Positions 51,505 through 60,755 of a DNA stretch of 64,000 nt are shown piece by piece. Source of the DNA: JAJPIG01 sp035531675 (GTDB lineage Bacteria; Desulfobacterota; Binatia; Binatales; Binataceae); NCBI GenBank assembly GCA_035531675.1, contig DATKSL010000027.1, positions 62,001 through 126,000 on the forward strand, in the 5' to 3' direction. Position 1 is the first letter of the stretch; the number at the start of each line of letters is the position of its first letter. A program made the translations under genes and the position numbers. A model generated the notes under the pieces. The model worked only from the letters and a program-made list of their open reading frames with translations. It made no database searches and had not been told where the DNA came from.

Positions 51505-53109
51505 TCAACTCTCGGGCTTGATTACCGTGTAAAGCGTGGCATCGCCGCGCTGGACCAGCAGCAGGGCTGGCTTCTTCGAGTCCTTGGCCGCCTTGGCCTC
51601 GGTCAGGAAGTTTTCGACCGACGCGATCTTCTTGTGATTCACTTCGAGCACCACGTCGCCCGGCTGCACACCGGCATCGGCCCCCGGCGTATCCGGAGTA
51701 ACGCCGCGCACCACCACGCCCTTGTCGGACTTGAGGTTGAGCTGCTGCGCGATTTCCGGGGTCAGCGCCTGCACCTGCAGCCCCCAGTTATCGTTGGCCT
51801 CCTCATTCTTGGCGCTGGCGAGCTTGGTTTCCTTGAGCTCGCCGACCTTGACCTGAAGTTCGACCTGCTTGCCGTTGCGCAACACCACCAGCGGGACGGT
51901 CTTGTTGATTTGGGTCTGCGCAACCATCTCGGGCAAATGATGTTCATCCGGCACCGGCCGGCCGTCGAATTTGAGGATGACATCGCCGCGCTTGACGCCA
52001 GCGGCCGCCGCCGGACCATCCTCGACCACGCTGGCGACCAGGGCGCCCTCGGGCTTCTCCAGTCCGAAGGACTGCGCGAGGTCGGGCGTCACCTGCTGGA
52101 TCTCGACGCCCAGCCATCCGCGGATCACGTGGCCATGCTCCTTGAGCTGGTTCATGATGTCGCGGGCGAGGTCGATCGGGATGGCGAAGCCGATCCCGGC
52201 GTTGGTGCCGGTGCTGCTATAGATAGCAGTGTTGATGCCGATCACCTTGCCCTCGGTGTTGAACAGCGGGCCACCCGAGTTGCCGGGGTTAATCGAGGCG
52301 TCGGTCTGGATGAAGTTATCGTAGTTGCCGCCGAGCGCGCGCCCTTTGGCGCTGACGATACCGGCGGTTACGGTCAGCGAGAAGCCGAACGGGTTACCGA
52401 TCGCGATCACCCAGTCGCCTACCTCGGTGGCGTCAGAATTGCCGAGGTCAGCGTAGGGCAGCGGGTCCTTGCTATCGATCTTGATCAGCGCCAGGTCGGT
52501 CTTCTCGTCCTTGCCGATCACCTTGGCCTTGAACTCGCGTTGATCGCTCAGCTTGACGTGAATTTCGCTCGCATCGCCGACCACGTGGTTATTGGTCAGG
52601 ATATAGCCGTCGGGCGAGACGATTACGCCCGAGCCCAGCCCATGCTGCTTGAAGTTGTGAGGAATTTCGCCGAAGAAGTGACGGAATTGCTCGAACGGAT
52701 CGCCGCCACCCGGGCCGAACGGACCTTGCTGTGGGCCGGCGCCCGGACCGCCGCCGCCGGGTCCCTGGGGGCCGCCAGGGCCGCCGAACTGAAACGGCAT
52801 CGCATTCGATTTGATTTCCTGCACCACGCTGACATTCACCACCGTCGGCATCACCCGCTTCACCAGCGGTGCGAACGACGGTAGCGGCACGCCGTTCTTA
52901 GGCAGCGAGGCGGCCGGCTCGGGTTGGCCGGCCGGTGCGGGCGCTGCCGCCACGGGTTTGGCGAGCGCGGCCGGAGAGGCAGCCGAGGCTTCCGGCTTGC
53001 CGGTGGTCGACGAGGAAGAGCCCCAAAACGGGAACGCGCCAGCGCGCGCAAACGCAATCGTAATACCAAGCAGCACGCCGCCCGTGATGGCGGCGACCTT
53101 CTTAACCAT
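51505..53109 (-). CDS. Do/DegP-family periplasmic serine protease (HtrA)
   Basis: A 534-residue HtrA protease for quality control of envelope proteins. A signal anchor spans about residues 5-25. The catalytic triad is His175 (TNNHVV), Asp205 (KTDLALIKI) and Ser278 (NPGNSGGPL), followed by two PDZ domains (about 310-400 and 430-530). A Gly/Pro-rich loop of about 30 residues lies before the protease core (near 108-138). The ATG has GAGGAGG 5-6 bp upstream. DegQ or DegP cannot be told apart here. Confidence 0.95.
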   Translation of the reverse strand: MVKKVAAITGGVLLGITIAFARAGAFPFWGSSSSTTGKPEASAASPAALAKPVAAAPAPAGQPEPAASLPKNGVPLPSFAPLVKRVMPTVVNVSVVQEIKSNAMPFQFGGPGGPQGPGGGGPGAGPQQGPFGPGGGDPFEQFRHFFGEIPHNFKQHGLGSGVIVSPDGYILTNNHVVGDASEIHVKLSDQREFKAKVIGKDEKTDLALIKIDSKDPLPYADLGNSDATEVGDWVIAIGNPFGFSLTVTAGIVSAKGRALGGNYDNFIQTDASINPGNSGGPLFNTEGKVIGINTAIYSSTGTNAGIGFAIPIDLARDIMNQLKEHGHVIRGWLGVEIQQVTPDLAQSFGLEKPEGALVASVVEDGPAAAAGVKRGDVILKFDGRPVPDEHHLPEMVAQTQINKTVPLVVLRNGKQVELQVKVGELKETKLASAKNEEANDNWGLQVQALTPEIAQQLNLKSDKGVVVRGVTPDTPGADAGVQPGDVVLEVNHKKIASVENFLTEAKAAKDSKKPALLLVQRGDATLYTVIKPES

Positions 53110-53424
53110 GGATCCTCCTCGAGCGGATATGGGACTTTTGCGTGTCCCTATGCGGGTTCTACTGCCAGAACCTCTTAGTAATCGGACGTTTCATCGCCGC
53201 CGAAATTCAAGCGAAACCTGGAAAATCTGGCGAAAGTGCCGGGGGCACTCTCCAATCTCCGCCCAGCAAACGTCGGCTATCACAGTCCGTTGCCATAAAT
53301 TAACCAGAAAACCTGCAAGAAGACTACTGCCATCGCTACGACCCTGGCCGACCTCGCAGTCGGCCAAACCCCTGCGGCGCCCGACGCCGTTGCCCTGCAA
53401 CGCCTGCCTGTCTACGATCAAGCG
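53110..53424. other. 315-bp divergent intergenic region between htrA and the hydroxylase-family gene
   Basis: No further gene is seen. Two small perfect dyads lie next to htrA: GGGAC-N8-GTCCC (53131-53148) and GGTTCT-N6-AGAACC (53155-53172), candidates for binding of a regulator of the envelope-stress gene. The frame of the plus-strand gene stays open back to 53299 without a normal start codon. Confidence 0.4.
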
Positions 53425-53979
53425 ATGGTCGTGGCTGTGACGATGTTCGCCGCCGGGCTGCTGGCCTGGACGTTTCTCGAGTACGCGATTCACGGCTGGC
53501 TGAGCCATCGCTTCGTCACCTTCGTAACCCCCCTCCACCAGGTGCACCATCGCGACCCGAGCGCGGTCTTTGCGCTCGGCGCGTGGCTACCGACCGCTGC
53601 CATCTTCGGCCTGCTGCTGATCGGTTTCGGGATGACGCCGGCGACGATCTTCGTTGCCGGGCTGGTGGCCGGATTCGCAATCTACGAGCTGGTTCATTAC
53701 CGGCTGCATTTCGCGCCTGCGGTGGGCCGCTTCGAGGCGCGGCTGCGTGCGCGCCATCTGGCCCATCACCTGGCGATGGACGATCGCTGCCTGGGAGTGA
53801 CCACGGCGCTGTGGGATCGAATATTCGGCAGTGCGGCACGCCCGGATGACATCGCTGCGCTCGCCGCCCGGCTCGACCAGGTTGAACCGATCGCCGGCCG
53901 CAGCAACCTGGGACGGATCGTCGCGGGGCTCCGAGTCAGCGTAAAGCATCATGTTTCGCTCTCCGGCGGGGCCAAGTAA
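53425..53979 (+). CDS. Fatty acid hydroxylase/sterol desaturase superfamily protein
   Basis: A 184-residue di-iron membrane protein. Two hydrophobic stretches (about 3-20 and 48-82) surround histidine boxes HGWLSHR, HQVHHRD, HYRLHF and HLAHH, the set that binds two irons in this superfamily. Members hydroxylate or desaturate lipids, sterols and carotenoids. The frame is open upstream without ATG, GTG or TTG, so translation may begin earlier at a rare codon. The next gene follows at 54073. Confidence 0.82.
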   Translation: MVVAVTMFAAGLLAWTFLEYAIHGWLSHRFVTFVTPLHQVHHRDPSAVFALGAWLPTAAIFGLLLIGFGMTPATIFVAGLVAGFAIYELVHYRLHFAPAVGRFEARLRARHLAHHLAMDDRCLGVTTALWDRIFGSAARPDDIAALAARLDQVEPIAGRSNLGRIVAGLRVSVKHHVSLSGGAK

Positions 53980-54072
53980 GATGAGTTCGCGGGCGCTATC
54001 GTCGGTTGGCTTGATCGGCAAGAGATGACCCAGCCAGCGGCCCATGGTATAGACCGGTTTCGGCGAATCATC

Positions 54073-54468
54073 ATGCGCAAGCTCATCATCGCAGGCTCAC
54101 TCGTGATTATCGTGGCGGTCGTGGCCTACGCCGCCGTCACCCGCTTGCAGGCCAAATCCGCCGGCGACTCATCCAGCCAGGATGTGGCGCGCGCAACCCT
54201 CGATCCGGCGCTGTTTCAGGGTAAGGTTCACGACGCCTATCTTGCCGCCGCACGTTATCCCGCGGTGCTGGTGCAACTTCACTGCTATTGCGGATGCGAC
54301 AAGGTCGAGGGTCATCGCAGCCTGCTCGATTGTTATCGCGATCGTCACGCGACCACCTGCCCGGTGTGTATCGGCGAGGCGCTGCTGGCAGCGAAGATGA
54401 CCGGCGATGGGGCGCCGGTCGAGCAGATTCGCGACGCTATCCGCACCCGTTACGCACACGGGGAATAG
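54073..54468 (+). CDS. PCYCGC-motif membrane protein
   Basis: A 131-residue protein with an N-terminal hydrophobic anchor (about 3-24) and a Cys-rich domain: CYCGC at 71-75, GH at 80-81, DCYRDRH at 86-92 and CPVC at 96-99. This is the PCYCGC family pattern, with His and Cys arranged for a metal site such as copper or zinc. The function of the family is not known. The ATG at 54073 is preferred to the in-frame ATG at 54025 because it opens directly on the anchor. DedA follows 3 bp later. Confidence 0.82.
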   Translation: MRKLIIAGSLVIIVAVVAYAAVTRLQAKSAGDSSSQDVARATLDPALFQGKVHDAYLAAARYPAVLVQLHCYCGCDKVEGHRSLLDCYRDRHATTCPVCIGEALLAAKMTGDGAPVEQIRDAIRTRYAHGE

Positions 54469-54471
54469 CGT

Positions 54472-55083
54472 TTGGGCGTCGCCGTCTCAGCCTACATCCA
54501 GCACTTCAGCTACCTGGGGCTGTTCGTGGTGTTGGTGATGTGCGGCCTGGGCTTGCCAGTGCCGGAGGATGTGGCGCTGCTGGCGGGCGGGTTCATGGTT
54601 CATCGCGGCATCACCGCCTATCCCGCGACCATTGCCGTCGCGCTGGTCGGGGTGGTGGCGGGCGATAATTCGCTGTTTCTCATCGGACGGCGCTTCGGCA
54701 GCGGGCTGCTGTCCTACTTCGGCGTCGCACGCCCCAAATCGCGCCGCCGGATTGAGCGGATGCGCCAGTTCATGGAGCGGCACGGCAGCAAGGCGATCTT
54801 CTATGCGCGCTTTTTCGCCGGCCTGCGCGCGATCGTTTATCTGTCGGCCGGATCGCTCGGCGTAAGCCCGGGACGCTTCTTCCTCTACGACCTGCTAGGG
54901 GCACTGATCTCGGTGCCGTTGATGGTCTCGGCGGGCTATTTCTTCGGCAGCGAGATCGAACTGGCGATCAAATACGTCGGCGGATTCGAGCACGTACTGC
55001 TGCTGATCCTGGCAGCTTCGATCCTGTTCTGGGTCACCCGCTACTTCTACCTGGTGTCCGGCCGCAGCCAGGAAACAGAGTAG
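54472..55083 (+). CDS. DedA-family membrane protein
   Basis: A 203-residue DedA (VTT-domain) protein, probably a lipid scramblase or transporter for undecaprenyl phosphate or related lipids. The LPVPEDVALLAGG and FYARFFAGLRAIVYLSAGSLGV segments are characteristic; four or five hydrophobic segments are seen. It starts at TTG 3 bp after the PCYCGC gene and is followed 58 bp later by a histidine kinase gene. Confidence 0.88.
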   Translation: MGVAVSAYIQHFSYLGLFVVLVMCGLGLPVPEDVALLAGGFMVHRGITAYPATIAVALVGVVAGDNSLFLIGRRFGSGLLSYFGVARPKSRRRIERMRQFMERHGSKAIFYARFFAGLRAIVYLSAGSLGVSPGRFFLYDLLGALISVPLMVSAGYFFGSEIELAIKYVGGFEHVLLLILAASILFWVTRYFYLVSGRSQETE

Positions 55084-55141
55084 ACTATCTTTTGCCCGGG
55101 CGGCTTTCGCCCGGCCGGATTTCAGGCGCAGGCGAATCGCC

Positions 55142-56596
55142 ATGAAAATTGTCTTCCCGGCCTTCGGACTGAAGGCCAAGCTGATGGCCCTGATGGTGCT
55201 GCTGCTGACGCTGACGCTCGGCGCGCAGGTGGCGGTCAGCCTCGGCACCCAGGAGGCGGTGGTCGAAAGCACGCAGGCGCGGGTCAAGGATCTCGCCCGC
55301 GCCATCCAGATCAGCGTGCAGGAGCTGACCTCGGTCAGCGCCACCAATCCCGACCGGCTGCCCAACTACGTCAAAAGCCTGAGCACCAATGGCCTCGAGG
55401 TCTCGATCGCTTCGAGCCAGAGCCAGATCATCAACAGCACCAATCCCAAGCTGATCGGCGCCGTCCTGAAGCGCGGTGCCCACAGCCAGGTCGCGCACGG
55501 CCGCGGCGATCTGATCGACGTCATTCCGCTGGCCTTCGGCGCTGCCGGCCAGCAGACCACCGTCTATCTGATCCCGGTCGAGGTCGAGGACCACCTGATG
55601 GGCTACGTGCAGGTGGTCGCCAATTTCGGCGATTTCGCCGAGCCGCTGCAGCAATATCGCAACCAGCTGCTGAGCATCGCACTGGCGATTTTCGCGCTCG
55701 GTCTGGCCTTCGCCTGGGTCCTGGCGCAGCGCTATGTGAGTCCGATCCACACCATTGCGGCCGCGGCGCAGAATATCGCGGCGCGCGGCCTCGAACCGGT
55801 CGGCGAGACTCATCGGCGCGACGAGATCGGGCTGTTAACGCGCAGCTTCAACGAGATGGTGGCGCAGCTGCGCCGGGCGCGCGAGCGCGAGATCGAGCTC
55901 AACCGGCTCGAGCGTTTCGCCGCGCTGGGCCAGCTCGCCGGCGGACTGGCCCACGAGATCAAGAATCCTCTCAACTTCATCTCGCTGGCGATCGATCAGT
56001 TGCGCGCCAATTACGCCGCCCAGTTGAGCGGCGATCGCGATCAGTTCCTCCGTCAGCTCGCCATGATGAAGGACGAGATTCGGCGCCTGACCGAGCTCAT
56101 CCAGAGCTTCCTGCACTACGGCAAGCCGATCGAGATCCATCGCGCCCCGACCGACGTACGTGCGCTGGTCCGCGGCGTGCTCGAGCTATCCGAGTCCAAG
56201 GTGAAGAGCCAGGGGATCACGGTTCAGGAGCGCGACCCCGAAGTGCCCACGCTGCTCAGCCTCGACGCGGAGAAAATTCGCACCTGCTTCATCAACGTGG
56301 TCGCCAACGCGATCCAGGCGATGCCCGAGGGCGGCGAGCTGGCGGTCGGCTACGCCCGCGACAGCGCGCACCTGCGGGTCACCTTCGTCGACACCGGCGT
56401 CGGCATCGACCCGTCCGCGGCGCAGCGCATTTTCGAGCCCTTCTTCACCACCAAGCGCGAGGGTATCGGGCTCGGCCTGTTCCTGTCGCAGGCGATCGTC
56501 GAAAAACACGGCGGCGAGATAACCATCGGGTCCAACTCGTCGGGACCCGGCACGCGGGTGGTCTTCACCTTCCCGCTGCAAACCGGCAAAACTTAA
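55142..56596 (+). CDS. Membrane sensor histidine kinase (NtrB-type partner)
   Basis: A 484-residue sensor kinase. Two membrane segments (about 10-32 and 175-195) frame a periplasmic sensor domain of about 140 residues, then a HAMP domain (about 195-250). The phospho-accepting His271 is in GGLAHEIKNPLNFI, followed by the ATPase domain with N-box INVVANAIQAMP and G-boxes DTGVGID and GIGLGLFLSQAIVEKHGG. It is 4 bp upstream of its sigma-54 response regulator. The signal is unknown. Confidence 0.95.
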   Translation: MKIVFPAFGLKAKLMALMVLLLTLTLGAQVAVSLGTQEAVVESTQARVKDLARAIQISVQELTSVSATNPDRLPNYVKSLSTNGLEVSIASSQSQIINSTNPKLIGAVLKRGAHSQVAHGRGDLIDVIPLAFGAAGQQTTVYLIPVEVEDHLMGYVQVVANFGDFAEPLQQYRNQLLSIALAIFALGLAFAWVLAQRYVSPIHTIAAAAQNIAARGLEPVGETHRRDEIGLLTRSFNEMVAQLRRAREREIELNRLERFAALGQLAGGLAHEIKNPLNFISLAIDQLRANYAAQLSGDRDQFLRQLAMMKDEIRRLTELIQSFLHYGKPIEIHRAPTDVRALVRGVLELSESKVKSQGITVQERDPEVPTLLSLDAEKIRTCFINVVANAIQAMPEGGELAVGYARDSAHLRVTFVDTGVGIDPSAAQRIFEPFFTTKREGIGLGLFLSQAIVEKHGGEITIGSNSSGPGTRVVFTFPLQTGKT

Positions 56597-56600
56597 ACCT

Positions 56601-58007
56601 ATGAGTCAGGCATCCGTGCTGGTGGTCGAAGATAACGACCTCGAACGCAACATCACCGCCGAGACCCTGCGCGAAGAGGGCTTCGCGGTCGAGGAGGCGG
56701 CGGTCGGCAAGCGCGCGCTCGAAATCCTCGGTTCGAGCCGCTTCGACGTGGTCCTCACCGATCTGATGATGCCCGGGATGTCGGGCGAGGAGCTGCTGGC
56801 GCAGGTCCGCGCGGTCCATCCCGCCAGCCAGGTGGTGGTGCTGACCGCACACGGCACCATCGACAGCGCCGTCAAGGCGATGAAGAACGGCGCCTTCTAT
56901 TACCTGACCAAGCCGACCGACCGCGAAACCCTGGTGATGACGGTCGGCAAGGCGGCGGAGCTGTCGAATCTGCAGCAGGAGAACCAGCTGCTGCGCACCC
57001 GGCTGGAGGGCAAGTTCGAGGTCGAAGGCGTGGTCGGCCAGCATCCTACGATCCAGGAAGTGATCCGGATCGTGCGCAAGGTGGCGCCCTCGAACTCGAC
57101 CGTCCTCATCCAGGGCGAGAGCGGCACCGGCAAGGAAGTTATCGCCCGCGCGATCCATCGCTTGTCGCCGCGCGCGACCCGTACGTTCGTGGCGATCAAC
57201 TGTTCGGCGATCCCCGACGCACTGATCGAAAACGAGCTGTTCGGCCACGAGCGCGGCGCCTTCACCGGCGCCACCGAGCGCAAGGTCGGTCTTATCGAGA
57301 GCGCCGACAAGTCGACGCTGTTCCTGGACGAAATCGCCGATCTCGGGGTCGGCGTGCAAGCCAAAATCCTGCGTGTGCTGCAGGAGCGGGAGATCCGCCG
57401 GGTCGGCGGCAACGAGTCGTTCCGGGTTGACGTGCGGTTGCTGGCCGCGACCAATCGCAACCTGGCCGAAGAGGTGGCCGAGGGGCGCTTTCGCGAGGAC
57501 CTCTATTATCGCGTCAACGTGGTGACGATCACGCTGCCGCCGCTGCGCGATCGCCGTTCCGACCTGCCGCTGCTGGTCGAGCATACCCTGACGCGCTTTG
57601 CCCGGATGGCCAGCGCCAAGCCCAAGGAAGTGAGCCGCGAGGCGATGGAGATACTGCTCGACTACTCGTGGCCGGGCAACGTGCGCCAGCTCGAATCCGC
57701 TATCGAGCGGGCCAGCCTGCTATGCGAAGGCGATCGCATCATGCCCCGCGATCTCCCCGAAGAAGTGGTGTCGCGCAAGACCCACGCCCGCGAGCGCGGC
57801 GGTGGCCGCTCGGACCGTTTCGAGCTGCCCTCCGAGGGCATCAACTTCGAGAACTTCGAGCGCGACCTGATCCTGCAATCGATGGAGCGGGCCGACTGGG
57901 TAATCGCCAAGGCCGCCAAGATGCTCGGCATGAGCTACCGGACCCTGCAATACCGGCTCGACAAGTTCGCCATCAAGAAGCCCGACGGCAAGCCCCTGAC
58001 GTCCTAA
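56601..58007 (+). CDS. NtrC-type sigma-54-dependent response regulator
   Basis: A 468-residue enhancer-binding protein. The receiver domain has acceptor Asp54 in VLTDLMMPGM, the AAA+ domain has the Walker A GESGTGKE (172-179) and the sigma-54 contact loop GAFTGA (219-224), and the C-terminal helix-turn-helix is of the Fis type (AAKMLGMSYRTLQYRLDKF). Phosphorylated by the kinase just upstream, it would activate promoters with sigma-54 sites. None was identified with confidence in the window. Confidence 0.96.
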   Translation: MSQASVLVVEDNDLERNITAETLREEGFAVEEAAVGKRALEILGSSRFDVVLTDLMMPGMSGEELLAQVRAVHPASQVVVLTAHGTIDSAVKAMKNGAFYYLTKPTDRETLVMTVGKAAELSNLQQENQLLRTRLEGKFEVEGVVGQHPTIQEVIRIVRKVAPSNSTVLIQGESGTGKEVIARAIHRLSPRATRTFVAINCSAIPDALIENELFGHERGAFTGATERKVGLIESADKSTLFLDEIADLGVGVQAKILRVLQEREIRRVGGNESFRVDVRLLAATNRNLAEEVAEGRFREDLYYRVNVVTITLPPLRDRRSDLPLLVEHTLTRFARMASAKPKEVSREAMEILLDYSWPGNVRQLESAIERASLLCEGDRIMPRDLPEEVVSRKTHARERGGGRSDRFELPSEGINFENFERDLILQSMERADWVIAKAAKMLGMSYRTLQYRLDKFAIKKPDGKPLTS

Positions 58008-58049
58008 TCGAGGCGGCGGCGCCAATCAGGGAGCGGCGGCCGAAAATAC

Positions 58050-58080
58050 GATGGCGGACCGGAAAGCCCGGCCCGCCATC
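58050..58080. terminator. Likely bidirectional hairpin between convergent genes
   Basis: GATGGCGG (58050-58057) and CCGCCATC (58073-58080) form perfect arms with an inner CCGG pairing. It lies between the response-regulator stop and the end of the DUF1329 gene. No strong T-tract is present on either side, so the call is tentative. Confidence 0.45.
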
Positions 58081-58132
58081 GCGACTATCTATGATTGAGC
58101 TGCGCGCGCAGCCCGTCCAATCCGGAACGCTA

Positions 58133-59449
58133 TCAGCGCATGATCTGGGAAAGCGCGCTCAGGCTGAAGTAGCGTCCGATATCGGTGTAATTTTCGCCGT
58201 TGGGTCCATTGCAGTTCTGGTTGGCTAGCATCTGCACTTCGGCCATCGTCAGATGACCCGCCTGCTCATCCCACATCGTGCCCCATCCGGTATTGGTCCA
58301 GGCCTCGCCGACCCCCGGCACGCTGACCATCCCCTGCGGATCGTAGTCGACCTTCCAGAACTTGCCGCCGTCGTCGTACAGGTCAGCCCACATCGCCTGG
58401 TAGTCTTCCTTGTCCACGTACAGGATGCGCTTGGAGTAGCAATAGCCTGGCGTGTATTTCGGGATCGGATGGACGTTGATCATCCATACCGGGCGCACTT
58501 CCCAGGTTTCAAGCGTCGGCTTGCCGAAGAACAGCGGCTGAAAGTAATTCCTCGGGTTCACCAGCTTGCTCAGATCCTGCGTCACATCGGGCGCCTCCAG
58601 GATCTGGCGGTCCGCAACAAAGTCGGCATCGAAGTGCGTCATGTTGCCGTTGAACGCGCCGTGCCGGGTATCGTCGTTAGTGAAGTCGCCGCCGAAAAAC
58701 GGCGCGCAGCGCGCCGCGGTTGACAGGCGCAGCGAGCGGCGCAGTGCCGGAATGAAAAGATAGGTGTCCTGCGGCTTGCTGAGATCCTCGTAATAGACAT
58801 TGAACAGCGTGGTGTAGCGCGCCTGCTCCGGCTGGAGAATCTGCGCGTATTGGACCAGGTCCTCGCCTTTGCCGCGCGGTTCGTAAATCGGCTCGCCAGG
58901 GTCGGAGATATGACTCATGCGGCGCAGCAGGAAGATCTGGTTAAGAGTTGATTCGTTCAACAGGCGGTCATGAAACCAGACCTTGGACTGGGTCGCGCAG
59001 ATTTCATGCGGCTGGTAGGCGTACCAGTCATCGACCAGCAGTTTCCATCCCCTGAGCGGCTCCTGAGGATTCGGAAACGGCAGCCCGGCCACATAGCCCG
59101 AAAGATTATGGCCACCATCCGAAGTGGTGACGATCTTCACGTCCTTCGCATACTTTTCGGTGTTCTCAACGTAAATTTTCGGCAGCGGATAGGACTTGTA
59201 GGCGCTAACTACCATCTGAAAGTCGGGCGGCATCTTCCAGAAATGTTGCCCCGCGAACAAAACCTGCAGCCCGTCGCTCATATACTGCTTGTATTTTTGC
59301 CAGTTCTGCGGGGTGATTATCGTGCCGGGCGGAATCGGGTTCTGGTTCTCGCCAGCGGCACAGAAGGCGCGACCCGAGGTGGCCAGGAGCGACAAAACGA
59401 TCGCCCCTATCAAACCGACTATCGTCACTCTTTTAGTTTCTCGAAACAT
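58133..59449 (-). CDS. DUF1329 domain protein, secreted (2 of 2)
   Basis: A 438-residue paralogue of the protein at 36076-37377. The signal peptide (TIVGLIGAIVLSLLATSGRA, cut near FCA-AG) is followed by the shared DUF1329 blocks QNWQKYKQYMSDGLQVLFAG, GYVAGLPFPNPQEPLRGWK, FIPALRRSLRLSTAARC and GYCYSKRILYVD. The ATG at 59449 is preferred to the upstream 59530 start because it opens directly on the signal peptide. It is likely a periplasmic carrier of hydrophobic ligands, by inference. It is convergent with the two-component system. Confidence 0.88.
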   Translation of the reverse strand: MFRETKRVTIVGLIGAIVLSLLATSGRAFCAAGENQNPIPPGTIITPQNWQKYKQYMSDGLQVLFAGQHFWKMPPDFQMVVSAYKSYPLPKIYVENTEKYAKDVKIVTTSDGGHNLSGYVAGLPFPNPQEPLRGWKLLVDDWYAYQPHEICATQSKVWFHDRLLNESTLNQIFLLRRMSHISDPGEPIYEPRGKGEDLVQYAQILQPEQARYTTLFNVYYEDLSKPQDTYLFIPALRRSLRLSTAARCAPFFGGDFTNDDTRHGAFNGNMTHFDADFVADRQILEAPDVTQDLSKLVNPRNYFQPLFFGKPTLETWEVRPVWMINVHPIPKYTPGYCYSKRILYVDKEDYQAMWADLYDDGGKFWKVDYDPQGMVSVPGVGEAWTNTGWGTMWDEQAGHLTMAEVQMLANQNCNGPNGENYTDIGRYFSLSALSQIMR

Positions 59450-59602
59450 AATTATTACCCGTTGATACTGTCTTGTACCTTTTCGGCGAACCGCGCCCCG
59501 ATGTAATGAAGATATCACTCGGTGTAACAAAAGAAGGCAGATCGATCCAGATGCCTCCCTGGCGGGGCCACTATCAGCGGCGCCGTCGCAAGTGCCCAGG
59601 AT

Positions 59603-59947
59603 TCAGTCAGCGATCAACGCGCTGGTTGGCATATAGACCCAGCATCCGAGCCGCTCGCCCGACGGCGTCACGACCTCGATCGATTCGCGGGTATAGAGAT
59701 GCGGCAGTTGCTCGTAGCGATCGAGGATCGCGAAGTCGTCGATGCTGACATCGAGCATCAGCAGACCATCGATCGCTACGCCGGGCGCCGCGACGATATA
59801 GAGATAACGTCCCCGCTCCACCCGGTAGCCGTCGAGGCACGCCGGCCGCGTCGTCACCGGATGGCCGAGCAGACCGTCGCGGCATCCCGGCTCAAGCAGG
59901 GTGCCATACACAAACAGCTTAAATTTATCAGGACTGCTCGCGATCAT
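59603..59947 (-). CDS. Gamma-glutamylcyclotransferase (GGCT/AIG2)-like protein
   Basis: A 114-residue GGCT-fold protein. The YGTLLEPGCRDGLLG substrate loop and the LDRYEQLPHLYTR block with the likely catalytic Glu fit the family, which cleaves gamma-glutamyl amides to 5-oxoproline or removes gamma-glutamylamines. The length is typical of bacterial members. It is divergent from the mla operon across 52 bp. Confidence 0.85.
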   Translation of the reverse strand: MIASSPDKFKLFVYGTLLEPGCRDGLLGHPVTTRPACLDGYRVERGRYLYIVAAPGVAIDGLLMLDVSIDDFAILDRYEQLPHLYTRESIEVVTPSGERLGCWVYMPTSALIAD

Positions 59948-59999
59948 CGTATTGCTGCCACAGCACCCTTCGCTTACCCTCGATGAAGTTATTCGGTAG

Positions 60000-60755
60000 A
60001 TGCGCGATCCTTTTTACCGCTTACTCGACCAGCTTGGCGAGATCGGTCTGCTCACCGTCGAGGTCGTACGCCATCTCTTCCGCCGTCCCTTCGAAGCCCG
60101 GCTGCTGATCGATCAGCTCGACAGTATCGGCGTGCGCTCGCTCAACGTGGTCAACCTGACCGCGATTTTCTCCGGGATGGTGCTGGCGCTGCAGATGGGT
60201 CAGTTCCTGGCCAAGTTTGGCGCCAAGATCTACGTCAGCCGGGTGATGGGGCTGTCGTTGCTGCGCGAGATGGGCCCGGTGCTGACGGCGCTGATGATCG
60301 GCGCGCGGGTGGGCGCCGGAATTACCGCCGAGCTCGGCAGCATGAAGGTCAGCGAGCAGCTCGACGCGATGCTGGCGCTGGCCTCGAGCCCGGTCAAGAA
60401 GCTGGTAGTGCCGCGAGTGCTGGCGACGATCCTGATTCTGCCGGTGCTGACGGTAATCGCGGACGCCATCGGACTGTTCGGCGGGCTGCTGATCGCGGTC
60501 ACCCAGCTCGGCATCAGCGCCGATTTCTTCTACACCTCGCTGGTCCAGAACATCGCGCTGAGCGACCTGCTGAGCGGCATCAGCAAGGCGTTCTTTTTCG
60601 GCTACCTGATCGCCATAATCGCCTGCATGAAGGGGCTGACCGTGACCGGCGGCGCCGACGGCGTGGGCCGCGCGACCACCTCCTCGGTGGTGGCGGCCTC
60701 GATCAGCGTGCTGGTCGCCGACTTCTTCCTGACCAAGCTGTTTATGACGATCTGA
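60000..60755 (+). CDS. mlaE: MlaE-type ABC permease for lipid transport
   Basis: A 251-residue MlaE permease, a core inner-membrane part of the system that moves phospholipids between the outer and inner membranes. The family core MGPVLTALMIGARVGAGITAELGSMKVSEQLDA is intact, with four or five hydrophobic helices around it. It overlaps the ATP-binding gene by one base (TGATG), so the operon is tight. Confidence 0.95.
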   Translation: MRDPFYRLLDQLGEIGLLTVEVVRHLFRRPFEARLLIDQLDSIGVRSLNVVNLTAIFSGMVLALQMGQFLAKFGAKIYVSRVMGLSLLREMGPVLTALMIGARVGAGITAELGSMKVSEQLDAMLALASSPVKKLVVPRVLATILILPVLTVIADAIGLFGGLLIAVTQLGISADFFYTSLVQNIALSDLLSGISKAFFFGYLIAIIACMKGLTVTGGADGVGRATTSSVVAASISVLVADFFLTKLFMTI

